A DNA stretch of 64,000 nt from Sulfotelmatobacter sp963788225 (GCA_963788225.1 CAWBGI010000001.1:620001-684000), one strand, 5' to 3'. Positions 17,590 to 26,858 are shown, numbered from the stretch's first letter. Numbers and translations: made by a program. The notes: generated by a model not told the origin, from the letters alone.

Positions 17590-18027
17590 TTACTGTAGAT
17601 GGTTCAGGGAAAGCGGGCCAGCGTCGGCTGTGCTCTCGCTCCGCGGCGTCATCGAAACCACGATGTACTCGCGCTCTTTGCTATCCACACCTTCCATCCG
17701 CAGCAGCAACTTGTCTTTGTCCAGCCGGAATTGCGCGGGCTCACCCACCGGCAGAAGCACAGGATGCTTCTCGTCCCGCGGACGGATTCGATACACCATC
17801 TTGTCGGTCTGCAGCACATACTCCTGGCAGAGCAGTTCCTGTGTCTTCCTGTGCCCCGAATCCGTTCCAATCATTTCGCCGGCGAAACTCTTCGCGTCCT
17901 TCTCGTCCATCCCGCATTTCACCGACTCCATCTGCAACAACTTGCCGCTCTGGTAGGCCTTCGGTTCTTTCGCATAAGCCGTCGCAGCCAACAAAATCAA
18001 TGCCAACACCAGTGATTTGTAACGCAT
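17590..18027 (-). CDS. Small exported protein of unknown function
   Basis: A 145-residue protein with a signal peptide (MRYKSLVLALILLAATAYAK). The ATG at 18027 has GGGGG a few bases upstream and gives the signal directly; the longer reading to 18105 adds 26 residues. The mature part has alternating charged beta segments (EYVLQTDKMVYRIRPRDEKH; PAQFRLDKDKLLLRMEG) but no motif I recognise. Confidence 0.75.
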   Translation of the reverse strand: MRYKSLVLALILLAATAYAKEPKAYQSGKLLQMESVKCGMDEKDAKSFAGEMIGTDSGHRKTQELLCQEYVLQTDKMVYRIRPRDEKHPVLLPVGEPAQFRLDKDKLLLRMEGVDSKEREYIVVSMTPRSESTADAGPLSLNHLQ

Positions 18028-18210
18028 AGAACCCCCGTGGTAGGAAATGTGTTCGAAATGTTGGAACGAGCCGGGGACCGGCCAGTGATCTCCCGGCTCA
18101 AGCATGAATTCTTTCTAATTTGGCGGGGAATAGTTAGATCACCACGGTCATCGCACAGAAGTAACTTAAGATCAGCAATGTACTCAAGAAGTTAGCAAAG
18201 TAATTCGTAT

Positions 18211-18250
18211 CTCCGCGTAACTCCGCGGGTCGTTCTCCGCGATCTCCGCG
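18211..18250. repeat. CTCCGCG short-period repeat cluster
   Basis: CTCCGCG occurs at 18211, 18221, 18235 and 18244. The right end (TTCTCCGCGATCTCCGCG) closely matches the reverse complement of the cluster at 58076-58115, suggesting one dispersed family. Confidence 0.6.
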
Positions 18251-18286
18251 TTTAAGGGTTTTGAAACCGCGCCAGCGAGCGCATCT

Positions 18287-19585
18287 TCATCGCTCGACCA
18301 ACCCCTCGAGCGTGGAAAAGAACTCCGGATAAGAAATGGCGGCACACTCACTACTGCGAATCAAAGTCTCACCCTGGGCTCGCAAAGCGGCGATGCTGAA
18401 GGCCATGGCGATGCGGTGATCGCCGAAAGATTCAAGTTCTGCTCCGCATAAAGACTGCCCTCCGGGAATCTTCAGCCCGTCTTGCAATTCTTCCACCTGT
18501 GCGCCCATAACCCGAAGGTTGGTGGCGACCGCTGCGATGCGGTCCGACTCCTTCACCCGCAATTCCCTTGCATCGCGGACTTCGATTCCCTGCTCGGTGT
18601 AAGGCGCAATCGCGGCCAGCACAGGAATCTCGTCGATCAGCGCCGCGGTGTCGGCTCCGGCGATGGTCACGCCTTTCAGCCGTCCACCCTCCACTTGCAG
18701 AGTGCCGACGAGTTCGCCGTGGATCTCCTCTAGTTGTGTCACCGAAATGCGGAGCCCCATCTGCATCAGGATATCGAGCAGCCGCGCGCGCGTAGGATTC
18801 ATCAGCAAAGAGTTGACCGTCAATTGCGATCCCGGAAAAAGAGCGGCGGCGCAGAGAAAGAACGCGGCGCTGGAAAGATCGCCGGGGATTAGCGCCTCGA
18901 TGCCGCGCAGACGCTGCCCGCCGTGAATCCATACTTCATTTCCCTTGCGAAGCAGCTCCGCGCCAAAAGCCCGCAATGCCACTTCTCCGTGATCCCGCGT
19001 TCGCAGCGGTTCTTCGATGCGCGTTTCACCCTCAGCCAGCAGCCCGGCAAACAGCAGACAAGTCTTCACCTGCGCGCTGGCGACCGGCATCTTGTACGGA
19101 ATGCCCTTTAGCTGGCCGCCGGCAATGCGCAGCGGCGGGCAGCCGTTCTGCGATGTGATTTGCGCGCCCATCGCCGTGAGCGGCGTGATCACACGCTGCA
19201 TGGGCCGGCGCGATAGCGATTCATCGCCCCCCATCTCGCTGGAGAAGTTCTGTCCCGCCACTATGCCGCTCAACATCCGAATCGTCGACCCGGAGTTGCC
19301 ACAATCCAGGGGCTGGCTCGGCGCGGTCAGCGACAGCCCGTTTCCTTGCACCTCAACGACGTTGTCAGCGCCATCCATGCGCTCCCATTTCACTCCCAGC
19401 GAGCGCAGGCAGCCGAGCGTGCTGGCGCAGTCCGCGCCCGTCGAGTAGTTTCCCAGGCGCGACGGCCCATCCGCAATCGCCGCCAGCATGGCATAGCGGT
19501 GCGAAATGGACTTGTCCCCGGGAAGGCTTGCGCTACCCCGCACGTTGCGCGCAGGACGCACGATAGCATGGGACTCGCCTTTCAT
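18287..19585 (-). CDS. aroA: 3-phosphoshikimate 1-carboxyvinyltransferase (EPSP synthase)
   Basis: A 432-residue enzyme of normal length that joins shikimate-3-phosphate and phosphoenolpyruvate in the shikimate pathway, in the cytoplasm. Diagnostic segments are LPGDKSISHR (21-30), DCGNSGSTIRML, LSRRPMQRVITPLTAMGA, and RVKESDRIAAVATNLRVMGA near the C-terminus. The start MKGESHAIVRPAR fits the family. It appears monocistronic; another aromatic-pathway gene, pheA, is about 38 kb away. Confidence 0.97.
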   Translation of the reverse strand: MKGESHAIVRPARNVRGSASLPGDKSISHRYAMLAAIADGPSRLGNYSTGADCASTLGCLRSLGVKWERMDGADNVVEVQGNGLSLTAPSQPLDCGNSGSTIRMLSGIVAGQNFSSEMGGDESLSRRPMQRVITPLTAMGAQITSQNGCPPLRIAGGQLKGIPYKMPVASAQVKTCLLFAGLLAEGETRIEEPLRTRDHGEVALRAFGAELLRKGNEVWIHGGQRLRGIEALIPGDLSSAAFFLCAAALFPGSQLTVNSLLMNPTRARLLDILMQMGLRISVTQLEEIHGELVGTLQVEGGRLKGVTIAGADTAALIDEIPVLAAIAPYTEQGIEVRDARELRVKESDRIAAVATNLRVMGAQVEELQDGLKIPGGQSLCGAELESFGDHRIAMAFSIAALRAQGETLIRSSECAAISYPEFFSTLEGLVER

Positions 19586-19630
19586 CTGGGATCAATATAT
19601 CGGAAGGAGAAGGGGCAACGCTCTCGCGGA

Positions 19631-19740
19631 AATTGTTGATTGATGATTGATGATTGTTGATTAAAAAATCGTTTGCGACAACCAGACTGCTGCGACGATA
19701 GGTTTTTCAATCAACAATCAGAAATCATCAATCAACAATT
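19631..19740. repeat. Inverted pair of TGATTGA-type heptad arrays
   Basis: Left arm 19631-19668 and right arm 19703-19740 are near-perfect reverse complements, each made of about 7-bp TTGATGA/TGATTGT units, with a 34-base core. The right arm abuts the stop codon of the next minus-strand gene. It may fold into a long hairpin. Confidence 0.82.
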
Positions 19741-20160
19741 TCACGTCAGGCTCTTAGCCTCGGCGGCAGCATCGGCAGCAGCTTCGCGCAGCACGTCCGC
19801 GGGAATTTCCTTCAGCCTCACGCCGAACTCGAACATTGGCGTCTCCACACCGCGTCCCCAGCGCGCCACTTCCCAGTGCGCCCGCACGAATTTCACATCG
19901 GGATGCGCCGTCAGGTCGAGCAGCAGCGGAGACTCTCCCCGATAAAATTTCTGCGGAAATGTAACGATCGGCTTCGCGTCCCAAGCCGCGCCATCAGCCG
20001 AGCCATAAATGCTTAGCTCGAGCGACTCCTGTTCGATGATGTTCGTAATCTCAAGCGTCACCAGGAACACACGGCCGGCAGCGCCGCTCACGTCCACAGC
20101 GGGGCCGTCACCCTTCGCGTTAACCACACTCTTATCTGCAACTAAAACCGTATCAATCAT
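19741..20160 (-). CDS. Conserved-looking hypothetical protein
   Basis: A 139-residue soluble protein with no signal peptide. It begins MIDTVLVADKSVVNAKGDG and is dominated by beta strands (RVFLVTLEITNIIEQESLEL; YGSADGAAWDAKPIVTFPQK), with a C-terminal Ala-rich helix. The layout resembles a small jelly-roll or phage-structural-like fold, but I recognise no family. Confidence 0.75.
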   Translation of the reverse strand: MIDTVLVADKSVVNAKGDGPAVDVSGAAGRVFLVTLEITNIIEQESLELSIYGSADGAAWDAKPIVTFPQKFYRGESPLLLDLTAHPDVKFVRAHWEVARWGRGVETPMFEFGVRLKEIPADVLREAAADAAAEAKSLT

Positions 20161-20205
20161 GGCGCAAAAATTGTAGCACGTACATTGCGCAACGACCGCG
20201 CGCTC

Positions 20206-21015
20206 TCACGAAACTCCATCCAGAAATTGCCGTAAAAGCTTGCGCGCCTCTTCCGGCTGCTCCCACATCGAATAATGTCCAGCTTTCGAAATCACGCACA
20301 AGCGGCTGCCGGAAATCTGTTGCCGCATCAGCTCGGCTTCGTGCAGTCCGGTCAGAATATCTTCGTCCCCGGTGACAAGCAGCGTCGGCACATTGATGCT
20401 CTTCAAAGTATCCACCGAGTCCGGCCGCTCAGCCATCCCGCGCTGCACCAGCGCCACATCTTCCGGCGACATCTTCCGCATCATACGCAGCGCGCCCTCG
20501 ACTAAGTCGGGCCGCATCTCTCGCGTGGTCTTGCCCAGCAGACGCGGAATCATGCCCTCAAAAAACGGCTCAGTGCCGCGTTCGAGGACGTCGTTCGCCG
20601 CCTGCAACCGTACAGCACGAGCCTCGGCAGAATCCGTAGGCGCCTTTGTATTGCAGAGGCCGAGAGCGGCAACGCGTCCCCGATGACGTCGCCAGAATTC
20701 GAACAGAACATACCCGCCGATGGAAACCCCAACCAGCGGAGCCCGGCCGACGTCGGCATCATCCATCACGCGCACAATATCGCCGGCATGCTTCTCCATG
20801 GTAGCCGGACCATCGCCCACGCCAGACTCCCCATGCGCGCGCAAATCAGGCAGCACGGTGCGATAGCGCGTAGCCAGGGCCTCGGCCACCGGCAGCCAGA
20901 ATTCATGATTCGCAGGAAAAGGATGAAGCAGAACTACAGAAGGCCCCTCGCCCAGCACGCGGTAAGAAATCTCCGCATCACCGCTTTTGACTTGGCGCAA
21001 ACCGATCGGCTGCAT
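20206..21015 (-). CDS. Alpha/beta-fold hydrolase
   Basis: A 269-residue alpha/beta hydrolase resembling 3-oxoadipate enol-lactonase-like members. The oxyanion region is LLHPFPANHEFW, the nucleophile elbow is GVSIGG, the acid lies in VTGDEDILTGLHE, and the catalytic His is in SKAGHYSMWEQPEE. The ATG at 21015 is preferred to the TTG 24 bases upstream; neither has a clear ribosome-binding site. Substrate cannot be told from sequence. Confidence 0.9.
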   Translation of the reverse strand: MQPIGLRQVKSGDAEISYRVLGEGPSVVLLHPFPANHEFWLPVAEALATRYRTVLPDLRAHGESGVGDGPATMEKHAGDIVRVMDDADVGRAPLVGVSIGGYVLFEFWRRHRGRVAALGLCNTKAPTDSAEARAVRLQAANDVLERGTEPFFEGMIPRLLGKTTREMRPDLVEGALRMMRKMSPEDVALVQRGMAERPDSVDTLKSINVPTLLVTGDEDILTGLHEAELMRQQISGSRLCVISKAGHYSMWEQPEEARKLLRQFLDGVS

Positions 21016-21052
21016 GGAGGGATTCGTTGAAGAAAGCAATCAGCAATAAACT

Positions 21053-21367
21053 TTACGGATTCGTCACGCGCTGCGCACCCATCGGCGCAGTCAGATGGAG
21101 CGGCTCTTCCGGCATCACGATCCAGGCGATCGGGTAGGAGATCAGGCCAATCCCCGTCATAAACGACGTGATCAGCCACACCAGCCGGACCACGGTCACA
21201 TCGATATCGAAGTACTCGGCAAAACCCAGGCAGACGCCGGCGATCTTGCGTCCCTGCCGCGGCCGCACCAGCCGCTTCCGCGCCACCGAGGGCCCTACGC
21301 GAATGCCACAGTACGCACACACCGCCGCGTCATCTTGAATCACTTTGCCGCAGTAGTTGCAATACAT
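21053..21367 (-). CDS. Zinc-ribbon PspC-domain membrane protein
   Basis: A 104-residue protein. It begins with a zinc ribbon (CNYCGKVI ... CAYCG) and continues with a PspC domain (GRKIAGVCLGFAEYFDIDVT, then a hydrophobic segment ending in PIAWIVMPEEP). The ATG at 21367 has GGGAGGG upstream; the longer reading to 21454 is unlikely. PspC-type proteins sit in the inner membrane and are linked to envelope stress. It lies just downstream of the TPR gene with the same orientation. Confidence 0.9.
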   Translation of the reverse strand: MYCNYCGKVIQDDAAVCAYCGIRVGPSVARKRLVRPRQGRKIAGVCLGFAEYFDIDVTVVRLVWLITSFMTGIGLISYPIAWIVMPEEPLHLTAPMGAQRVTNP

Positions 21368-21457
21368 CTTGTGCCCTCCCCAATGGGCTTCTGGGAGACA
21401 ACATCCAATTGTAGCCGGAAAATCTGCTGCAGTCTTCTCTTCCAGCGCCCGCACTCT

Positions 21458-22717
21458 TCACTCCCGGTAAGCCTCCCGAATGTGCGCCCGGGCCTTCTCA
21501 GCAAGCGGAGTGGCGCCGTTTTCTGCCAGCACCGTCTGATATTTCTTCATCGCCAGGTCGCGCTTCTGCAGCAGGTCGTACATTTCGCCGGCCGCGAGGT
21601 TCGCCTTCTGCAACAGCTCCGGATCAGGCTCCGGAGTCTCACCTACCAACTCATAGCCCGCGGCGGCGGCGGCGTAATCTTTCTGGCTGCGCATCAGTTC
21701 TCCCAGACCCCAGGCCGCCATCTCGTAGTGCAGGTTGCCGTACTTCCCTTCCCGGCCGTTCTGCCATACTTTGCGATAAGTGGCCTCGGCCTCTTGTGCG
21801 TGACCGCCGGCGCGCAGCAGATTGGCTTCCTCCAGCGGAAATAAATAATTCCTGGGATAGCGCGCCGCCAGATCGTGCATCATCCCCTGCGCCTCGTCGT
21901 AGCGATGCTCGCGGCGCAGAAACAAGCTCAGCACGACTTTCGCGTCAACGCTGTTCTCGCCGCTGCTGTTGGCCACATCGCGCAAGTATTCAAAGCCTTT
22001 TTCCTTGGTTCCGCTCAGCCCCACCAAAGCCACCGCAACTTTCACACTCCATGGCAGGCTGCCCATCACGTAGTTGTGCGTGCCCACGACCAGCTTCGCG
22101 TCGACATATTTGGGATCGAGTTCCAGCACACGTTCGTGATCGCGGCGCGCACCCACGGCGTTGCGCAATGCGGAAAACCACGCCCGCTCCACCAGCGCGG
22201 TGTACAGCGAGAACTGCGCCCGGGTCACGCCTCGGGCATAGAGCGCGTCCACGTCATTCGAGTTCGCCTTGAGTTCCTGCTCTTCCAGGCTCTCGGCCCG
22301 GTCCACCAATTGCTTGATCCGCTCTTTCACCTTGGGATCGGCGGTGCGATGCGCCTCGCCGATAAAGCTGTCGTTAGCGTACTCGCCCGAGTTCATCGCA
22401 CCCATGCGATAAAGCTCGCGCATCAGAATCGTGCTGAGCAGATGGTTGACCGCGAAAGGATCGGTGGGATGCCGATCCGCCACCTTTTCGAACTCCTGGA
22501 TCGCGCGGTCGTATTCCAAATTGTAGAAGTGGTCGAAGGCAGCATCAGCTAGCGGATCATGCTCGGGAGCGGCGGCAGTCGAAGAATGAACGCTTCCTTC
22601 CCCAGTCCGGGTTTGAGCATTGGCCTGAACGACCCACAGGAAGACGAAGATGATGGCGACGCAGCAGAGCGCGCTCTTCTGAAGAAACCGTTTCACCAGT
22701 ATCAGACTCAAGCGCAT
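21458..22717 (-). CDS. TPR-repeat exported protein
   Basis: A 419-residue protein with an N-terminal signal segment (ALCCVAIIFVFLWVVQANAQ). Helical repeats follow: AFDHFYNLEYDRAIQEFEKV, PTDPFAVNHLLSTILMRELY, ALYARGVTRAQFSLYTALVE, ELDPKYVDAKLVVGTHNYVM. It matches a family of acidobacterial tetratricopeptide proteins thought to be periplasmic. Partners are unknown. It precedes the PspC-like gene by about 90 bases. Confidence 0.85.
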   Translation of the reverse strand: MRLSLILVKRFLQKSALCCVAIIFVFLWVVQANAQTRTGEGSVHSSTAAAPEHDPLADAAFDHFYNLEYDRAIQEFEKVADRHPTDPFAVNHLLSTILMRELYRMGAMNSGEYANDSFIGEAHRTADPKVKERIKQLVDRAESLEEQELKANSNDVDALYARGVTRAQFSLYTALVERAWFSALRNAVGARRDHERVLELDPKYVDAKLVVGTHNYVMGSLPWSVKVAVALVGLSGTKEKGFEYLRDVANSSGENSVDAKVVLSLFLRREHRYDEAQGMMHDLAARYPRNYLFPLEEANLLRAGGHAQEAEATYRKVWQNGREGKYGNLHYEMAAWGLGELMRSQKDYAAAAAGYELVGETPEPDPELLQKANLAAGEMYDLLQKRDLAMKKYQTVLAENGATPLAEKARAHIREAYRE

Positions 22718-23053
22718 CCCCAGCCGTTAGCCCTTGATGTTTAGTCTAACTGAAGTACGGATGCACGGGACGAACCAAAGGCGTCATCGGACCGCTGACA
22801 ATTCCGTGAGGCATCCCCGGATCAACCTCTAGGCGATCAACCTGCAATTTGATGCGGTCCAGGCGGAGAGCGCGTCCCAAACACCAACGTAACCGGCGCA
22901 TCTTTACGGCCCTGCGAGTAATAATTGCGCGAAATCCCTTCCGGAATGGATGCGTGCAAAGTTGCAAGTGTTTGATGTGAAAACACCTTAGTTGACCGGG
23001 CCCTTTGGTTGTCGGCTTGCCATGCAGATGACAAGCATTCTCGTCTTTCAGCT
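22718..23053. other. Intergenic region without recognised content
   Basis: The divergent gap between the TPR gene and the zinc-ribbon gene. Short open frames here have no coding character that I can see. It must hold promoters for both genes but I could not identify them. Confidence 0.5.
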
Positions 23054-23596
23054 ATGGCTCAAGTAGTTCATGACGCGCAGCACGACTTTTGGCGGTCCCC
23101 GGGCACACTCGAACCGGCGGCTGAGGCAACCCCCTCCCCCTCGGCAGAGATGGCCGAAGCCTGCACCAGTTGCGGCACCGAGTTCATGATCGGCGCCAAG
23201 TTCTGCCACACCTGCGGTCAACGCCGCCCGGCGATGGCTAAAGCCGACACGAAAGCCCGAGCCGTGGACAGTCTGTGGCCGGCGAGCGTGGCACGGCTGC
23301 AGTCATGGTCAAGGTCAGCCGTCGCCGCCGGGCGCAAGCTCACCCTGCCCGGCTGGATGCGATATCTCCACTTCCACGAGATCAAGCGCTGGATCGGTCT
23401 GCCCACCGCGGCCTTGATCGCCTTCATGATCGGCCTGGGCTGCGTCGCCGGAGCCATCGGCGTCAGCCTCGTCTACCGAGCCTCGAATCTGGCCGAGTTT
23501 CAAGCAATCCAGATGTGGCGGATCGAATGGCTGCTGGCTGCCACCGCGTCCTTTGTAGCCGGAATACTGCTGAAGAAACCTTCCGATATCGAGTAG
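23054..23596 (+). CDS. Zinc-ribbon membrane protein
   Basis: A 180-residue protein beginning MAQVVHDAQHDFWRSPG. A zinc ribbon (CTSCGTEFMIGAKFCHTCG) is followed by a linker and two membrane helices (LPTAALIAFMIGLGCVAGAI; WLLAATASFVAGILL). TTG 23009 is an alternative start. Acidobacteria carry many zinc-ribbon/membrane proteins of this layout. The function is unknown. Confidence 0.78.
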   Translation: MAQVVHDAQHDFWRSPGTLEPAAEATPSPSAEMAEACTSCGTEFMIGAKFCHTCGQRRPAMAKADTKARAVDSLWPASVARLQSWSRSAVAAGRKLTLPGWMRYLHFHEIKRWIGLPTAALIAFMIGLGCVAGAIGVSLVYRASNLAEFQAIQMWRIEWLLAATASFVAGILLKKPSDIE

Positions 23597-23879
23597 GGTT
23601 CGCTGCCCTTTCCAAGAAATCGGTTTCAGCTTGCTGGCCCAAAAACCACACACCTCCTTTCCTTTTAAACAATCGAAGTTACACCGCCGAGACTTTCATC
23701 ATTGACAGCAAAGCGCCGCGAGGCTATATTTCGCTCTCCCTCCCCTCTGAGACCAACTCTCGTGCAGCAATCCTTTGGTTCCGTCTTCGCTTGGTCGCTT
23801 CCCGCATCTCGCTGTAAAACGCGGGATTGGTTTAAGCCACGTTATTTCTTACCGAGACTTTAGCTGGGAGGAAACGATT

Positions 23880-25094
23880 ATGCATTACACCGCTCGCACC
23901 GGTTTCTCCGGAAAAACTTCGCGCAAAGCCGCAGCAATGTGCATTCTTTTTGTCGCAACCCTCGTCACGACGCGTGCCTTCGCCCAAACCGAAACGATTC
24001 TAGTCAACTTTCAGCCCGACGCCGTCGGCTACTCGGTAGCGGAGGGCGTTGCCTTCGATAGCTCGGGCAACCTCTATGGGGTGACCGGCTACGGGGGCGG
24101 CGACGATTCGGGAACGATTTTCGAGATGTCGCCGGCAGCAGGCGGCACCTGGTCAGCGCCCGTGATTCTGCTGGACGTGGCAGGGCGCGGCGAAAGCCCG
24201 CTCGTCTTCAACGCCGGAAACATTTTCACGACCGCCACTTTTATCGGTCTCGATGGAGGCGTTTACGAGTTGGCGCACGGATCAAGTGGATGGATGCAGG
24301 ATGTCCTGTACGAGTTCGGCCGTAGAGATGCGAGGGAACCCTGGGGCAACGTTGTATTCGATTCGTCCGGCAATTTGTATGGGACCGCCCAAGTCGGCCC
24401 GACGCATCCCGGTCTAGGCGCGGTATTCGAGCTTTCTCCCACGGAAAGCGGGGAGTGGACAGAGAGCCTACCCTATGTTGGCGTCGATCCCGCTTACGGG
24501 GTTGAGCCCATTTGGGCCACCATAGCTCCATCGGGCACTCTTTATGTAGCGACACTGTACGGCGGCATGCGCCAGGGTGGCGTGGTCTTCCAACTCGCGC
24601 CCTCTGCAGAAGGATGGACTCCCAGCGTGATGTATACCTTTCCAAGTGGAAGTTCGCCCTGTTGCTTGACGCTGGATGCGAACGGCGACGTGTATGGCAC
24701 CACTTTCGGAGGCGGCGTTTATGGGGCGGGGACGGTCTTCAGATTGAGGAAGACTGCGTCTGGCAGTTGGGGGCAGCAGACCCTGCATAGCTTCGGCAGC
24801 GGAAGCGATGGAGTCCAGCCGGCTTTTTCCGTGCCCGTTTTCGACTCTGCAGGTAATCTCTACGGGACAACCTTTTACGGCGGAAGCGACGGCATCGGCG
24901 TAGTGTACAAGTTATCGCCGGGGCTAGGCGGAAACTGGACCGAGACCATTTTGCATAGCTTCGTGAACGATGGCGTCGATGGAAATACGCCGAGTGGGGG
25001 CGTTGCCTTTGGTTCTGACGGGAACCTGTATGGCACCACATACTACGGTGGGCTCTACGGCGACGGCACACTGTATGAGCTAACTCTAGATTAG
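23880..25094 (+). CDS. Secreted GloVer-type tandem-repeat propeller protein
   Basis: A 404-residue protein starting at ATG 23880 with GGGAGGAAA upstream; a longer frame from 23775 is not supported. The signal peptide is the segment to about 36 (CILFVATLVTTRAFAQ). The rest is a propeller with the repeat GNLYGTTxxGG (GNLYGVTGYGG, GNLYGTAQVG, GDVYGTTFGGG, GNLYGTTFYGG, GNLYGTTYYGG), the choice-of-anchor tandem repeat named GloVer. The C-terminus stops right after the last repeat without a visible anchor. It is secreted or periplasmic with unknown ligand. Confidence 0.88.
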   Translation: MHYTARTGFSGKTSRKAAAMCILFVATLVTTRAFAQTETILVNFQPDAVGYSVAEGVAFDSSGNLYGVTGYGGGDDSGTIFEMSPAAGGTWSAPVILLDVAGRGESPLVFNAGNIFTTATFIGLDGGVYELAHGSSGWMQDVLYEFGRRDAREPWGNVVFDSSGNLYGTAQVGPTHPGLGAVFELSPTESGEWTESLPYVGVDPAYGVEPIWATIAPSGTLYVATLYGGMRQGGVVFQLAPSAEGWTPSVMYTFPSGSSPCCLTLDANGDVYGTTFGGGVYGAGTVFRLRKTASGSWGQQTLHSFGSGSDGVQPAFSVPVFDSAGNLYGTTFYGGSDGIGVVYKLSPGLGGNWTETILHSFVNDGVDGNTPSGGVAFGSDGNLYGTTYYGGLYGDGTLYELTLD

Positions 25095-25122
25095 AGTATG
25101 CGGCTGGGACGGTGGGCCAAGA

Positions 25123-25977
25123 TTACTCCCCGCCATTGCCCGCGCCGCGCCGCTGCTCGTTCATGCGATAAAGATGATGGACAGGATTGGTTCCATGTCC
25201 CAGCGGATGACCCGCGGCAATCGCCGAACTCACGTAAGTTTTCGCCAGCAGGGCAGCCTCGGCTAATCCGCGGCCAAGTGCCAGATGGCAGGCCATCGCG
25301 GTGGCGAAGGCGCAACCCGTGCCGTGAGTAGAATTCGACCGCTGCCGCTCCGCCTTGAAAACCTCTTCCTCAATTCCCTGCTTCGTCGTGAAGCTCAACA
25401 GATCAATGGCTTTTTCCAAATGCCCGCCGGTGACGACGACCCCGGTCGATCCCATGCCATGGAGCTTCGCCGCCGCCGCCCGCATCTCATCGAGATCCGT
25501 AACCTTCAATCCCGTAAGAACAGCAGCCTCATCCACATTTGGCGTAATCGCATCGGCGAGCGGGATCAGTTTCTCGATCAGCACCCGGATTCCCGCAGCA
25601 TCCAGCAGTTCCGCGCCGGAGGACGATTTGAGGATCGGGTCCAGCACGATATTAGGCAGCTTCTTTGCAGCCCCGGCCTTACCCCCCAACAGGAACTCCG
25701 CCACAGCTTTGGCCACCTTCGCCGACCCCAGCATCCCAATCCGGACCGCCGCTATCGGAACGTCAGACGCCAACTCTTCTAAAGTTTCGCTCACCAGCCC
25801 CGGATCAACCGCCTCCACCCGCCGCACCCCGGTCGTAGATTGCACAGTCATGGCCGTAATGCAGGCAACTCCGTAGCAGCCGTGCGCGGCTATCGTCTTA
25901 ATGTCGGCCGTCACCCCAGCCCCGGAGGAGGGGTCAAACCCAGCGATCGTCAGCACGACAGGTGGTTTCTCAGACAT
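25123..25977 (-). CDS. thiD: Hydroxymethylpyrimidine/phosphomethylpyrimidine kinase
   Basis: A 284-residue ribokinase-fold enzyme of thiamine biosynthesis that phosphorylates HMP and HMP-phosphate. Signatures are TIAGFDPSSGAGVTADIKTI near the N-terminus, the region YGVACITAMTVQSTTGV, NIVLDPILKSSSGAELLD, and THGTGCAFATAMACHLALG holding the anion hole and catalytic residue. The ATG at 25977 gives the usual short N-terminus; the reading to 25995 adds six residues. No TPP-riboswitch-like sequence is evident upstream. It is convergent with the GloVer gene. Confidence 0.95.
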   Translation of the reverse strand: MSEKPPVVLTIAGFDPSSGAGVTADIKTIAAHGCYGVACITAMTVQSTTGVRRVEAVDPGLVSETLEELASDVPIAAVRIGMLGSAKVAKAVAEFLLGGKAGAAKKLPNIVLDPILKSSSGAELLDAAGIRVLIEKLIPLADAITPNVDEAAVLTGLKVTDLDEMRAAAAKLHGMGSTGVVVTGGHLEKAIDLLSFTTKQGIEEEVFKAERQRSNSTHGTGCAFATAMACHLALGRGLAEAALLAKTYVSSAIAAGHPLGHGTNPVHHLYRMNEQRRGAGNGGE

Positions 25978-26329
25978 GGCTAGAAAAAAAATCAATTCAT
26001 CCTATAGCAACCTTTTACCTAAAACCCTCACGATAAACAACTTAGAAAGAATTCCCTGTAACTCATTGAATCCATTGGGGATGAAAATTCTTCCCTCCCT
26101 ACGGACAGATGAGTATTTACTATATAGTAAATATGTAACCTCATTGTAATGATAGACATATTGCTGATTACTCATGATTAACAACAAGTTACGTGAGATA
26201 TCGATTACTAGGAGGTCACCATAGGCCACTCACTTTCGGGTTGACAAGCCCTTCCCACCCCCATACCATTTACAGAACTTAACCACATAGCCTAGCTAGG
26301 ACGACTTTTGAGTATGCGAGGAGAACTGA
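25978..26329. other. AT-rich divergent region between thiD and rlpA
   Basis: A segment visibly richer in A and T than its surroundings (25981-26240). It holds a 75-codon minus-strand frame (26002-26229), with a shorter reading from an internal ATG of MSNQQYVYHYNEVTYLLYSK that faintly recalls excisionase-type helix-turn-helix proteins. I do not regard it as established. The segment also contains a perfect 20-bp palindrome. Confidence 0.5.
26114..26133. promoter_or_regulatory. Perfect 20-bp AT-rich palindrome, candidate operator
   Basis: TATTTACTATATAGTAAATA reads identically on both strands. It lies in the divergent gap between thiD and rlpA. A dimeric regulator site is the natural guess; the binder is unknown. 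Confidence 0.5.
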
Positions 26330-26839
26330 ATGCGTGGACGTATAGCTCATGGACTGATGATCGCTTTAATGGTCGTCGGCCTGGGAGCGGCTCAGGGCCC
26401 AAACAACTCGGAGGCCAGTTCAGCCCCGATTAGGGCAGTTCAAGCCAAGCCTGAAATCCGCCACCAGACCGGCAAAAATCAACCGTATCAAATTGGGACA
26501 GCTTCGTGGTATGGCGAGTATTTCGTTGGCAAACCGACCGCCAGCGGCGAAGACTTTGACATGTACGACATGACCGCGGCTCACCCAACGCTTCCCTTGG
26601 GAAGCTACGTGCGGGTCACCAACCTGCACAATGGGCGGGCGGTGGTGGTCAAAGTAAACGACCGCGGTCCCGTCGTACCCGGCCGCATTATCGACCTCTC
26701 ATTCGGCGCCGCCCAGGCGCTCGAGTTCGAGCACCGCGGCTTGCAGAGGGTGCGCCTGGACTTGGTAAAGCCCCGCACCAAGCGCCGCCCGGTTTACCAG
26801 ACCGTGGCCTCCAATTATCCCATGGCGGAACTCCGCTAG
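26330..26839 (+). CDS. RlpA-like septal ring/lytic transglycosylase family protein
   Basis: A 169-residue exported protein with a signal segment (HGLMIALMVVGLGAAQG) and a double-psi beta-barrel domain: GTASWYGEYFVGKPTASGED, then LPLGSYVRVTNLHNGRAVVV, then VNDRGPVVPGRIIDLS. GAGGAG sits upstream of the ATG. RlpA proteins act on denuded peptidoglycan strands at septa. There is no lipobox and no SPOR domain, so this is a minimal member. pyrF follows after 19 bases. Confidence 0.9.
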   Translation: MRGRIAHGLMIALMVVGLGAAQGPNNSEASSAPIRAVQAKPEIRHQTGKNQPYQIGTASWYGEYFVGKPTASGEDFDMYDMTAAHPTLPLGSYVRVTNLHNGRAVVVKVNDRGPVVPGRIIDLSFGAAQALEFEHRGLQRVRLDLVKPRTKRRPVYQTVASNYPMAELR

Positions 26840-26858
26840 ACGCTTTACACTACCAGGG

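Noticed and set aside
22746..22967. 73-codon minus-strand frame in the gap beside the TPR gene
   Set aside because: No motif; Arg-rich; overlaps the likely promoter region of both flanking genes.
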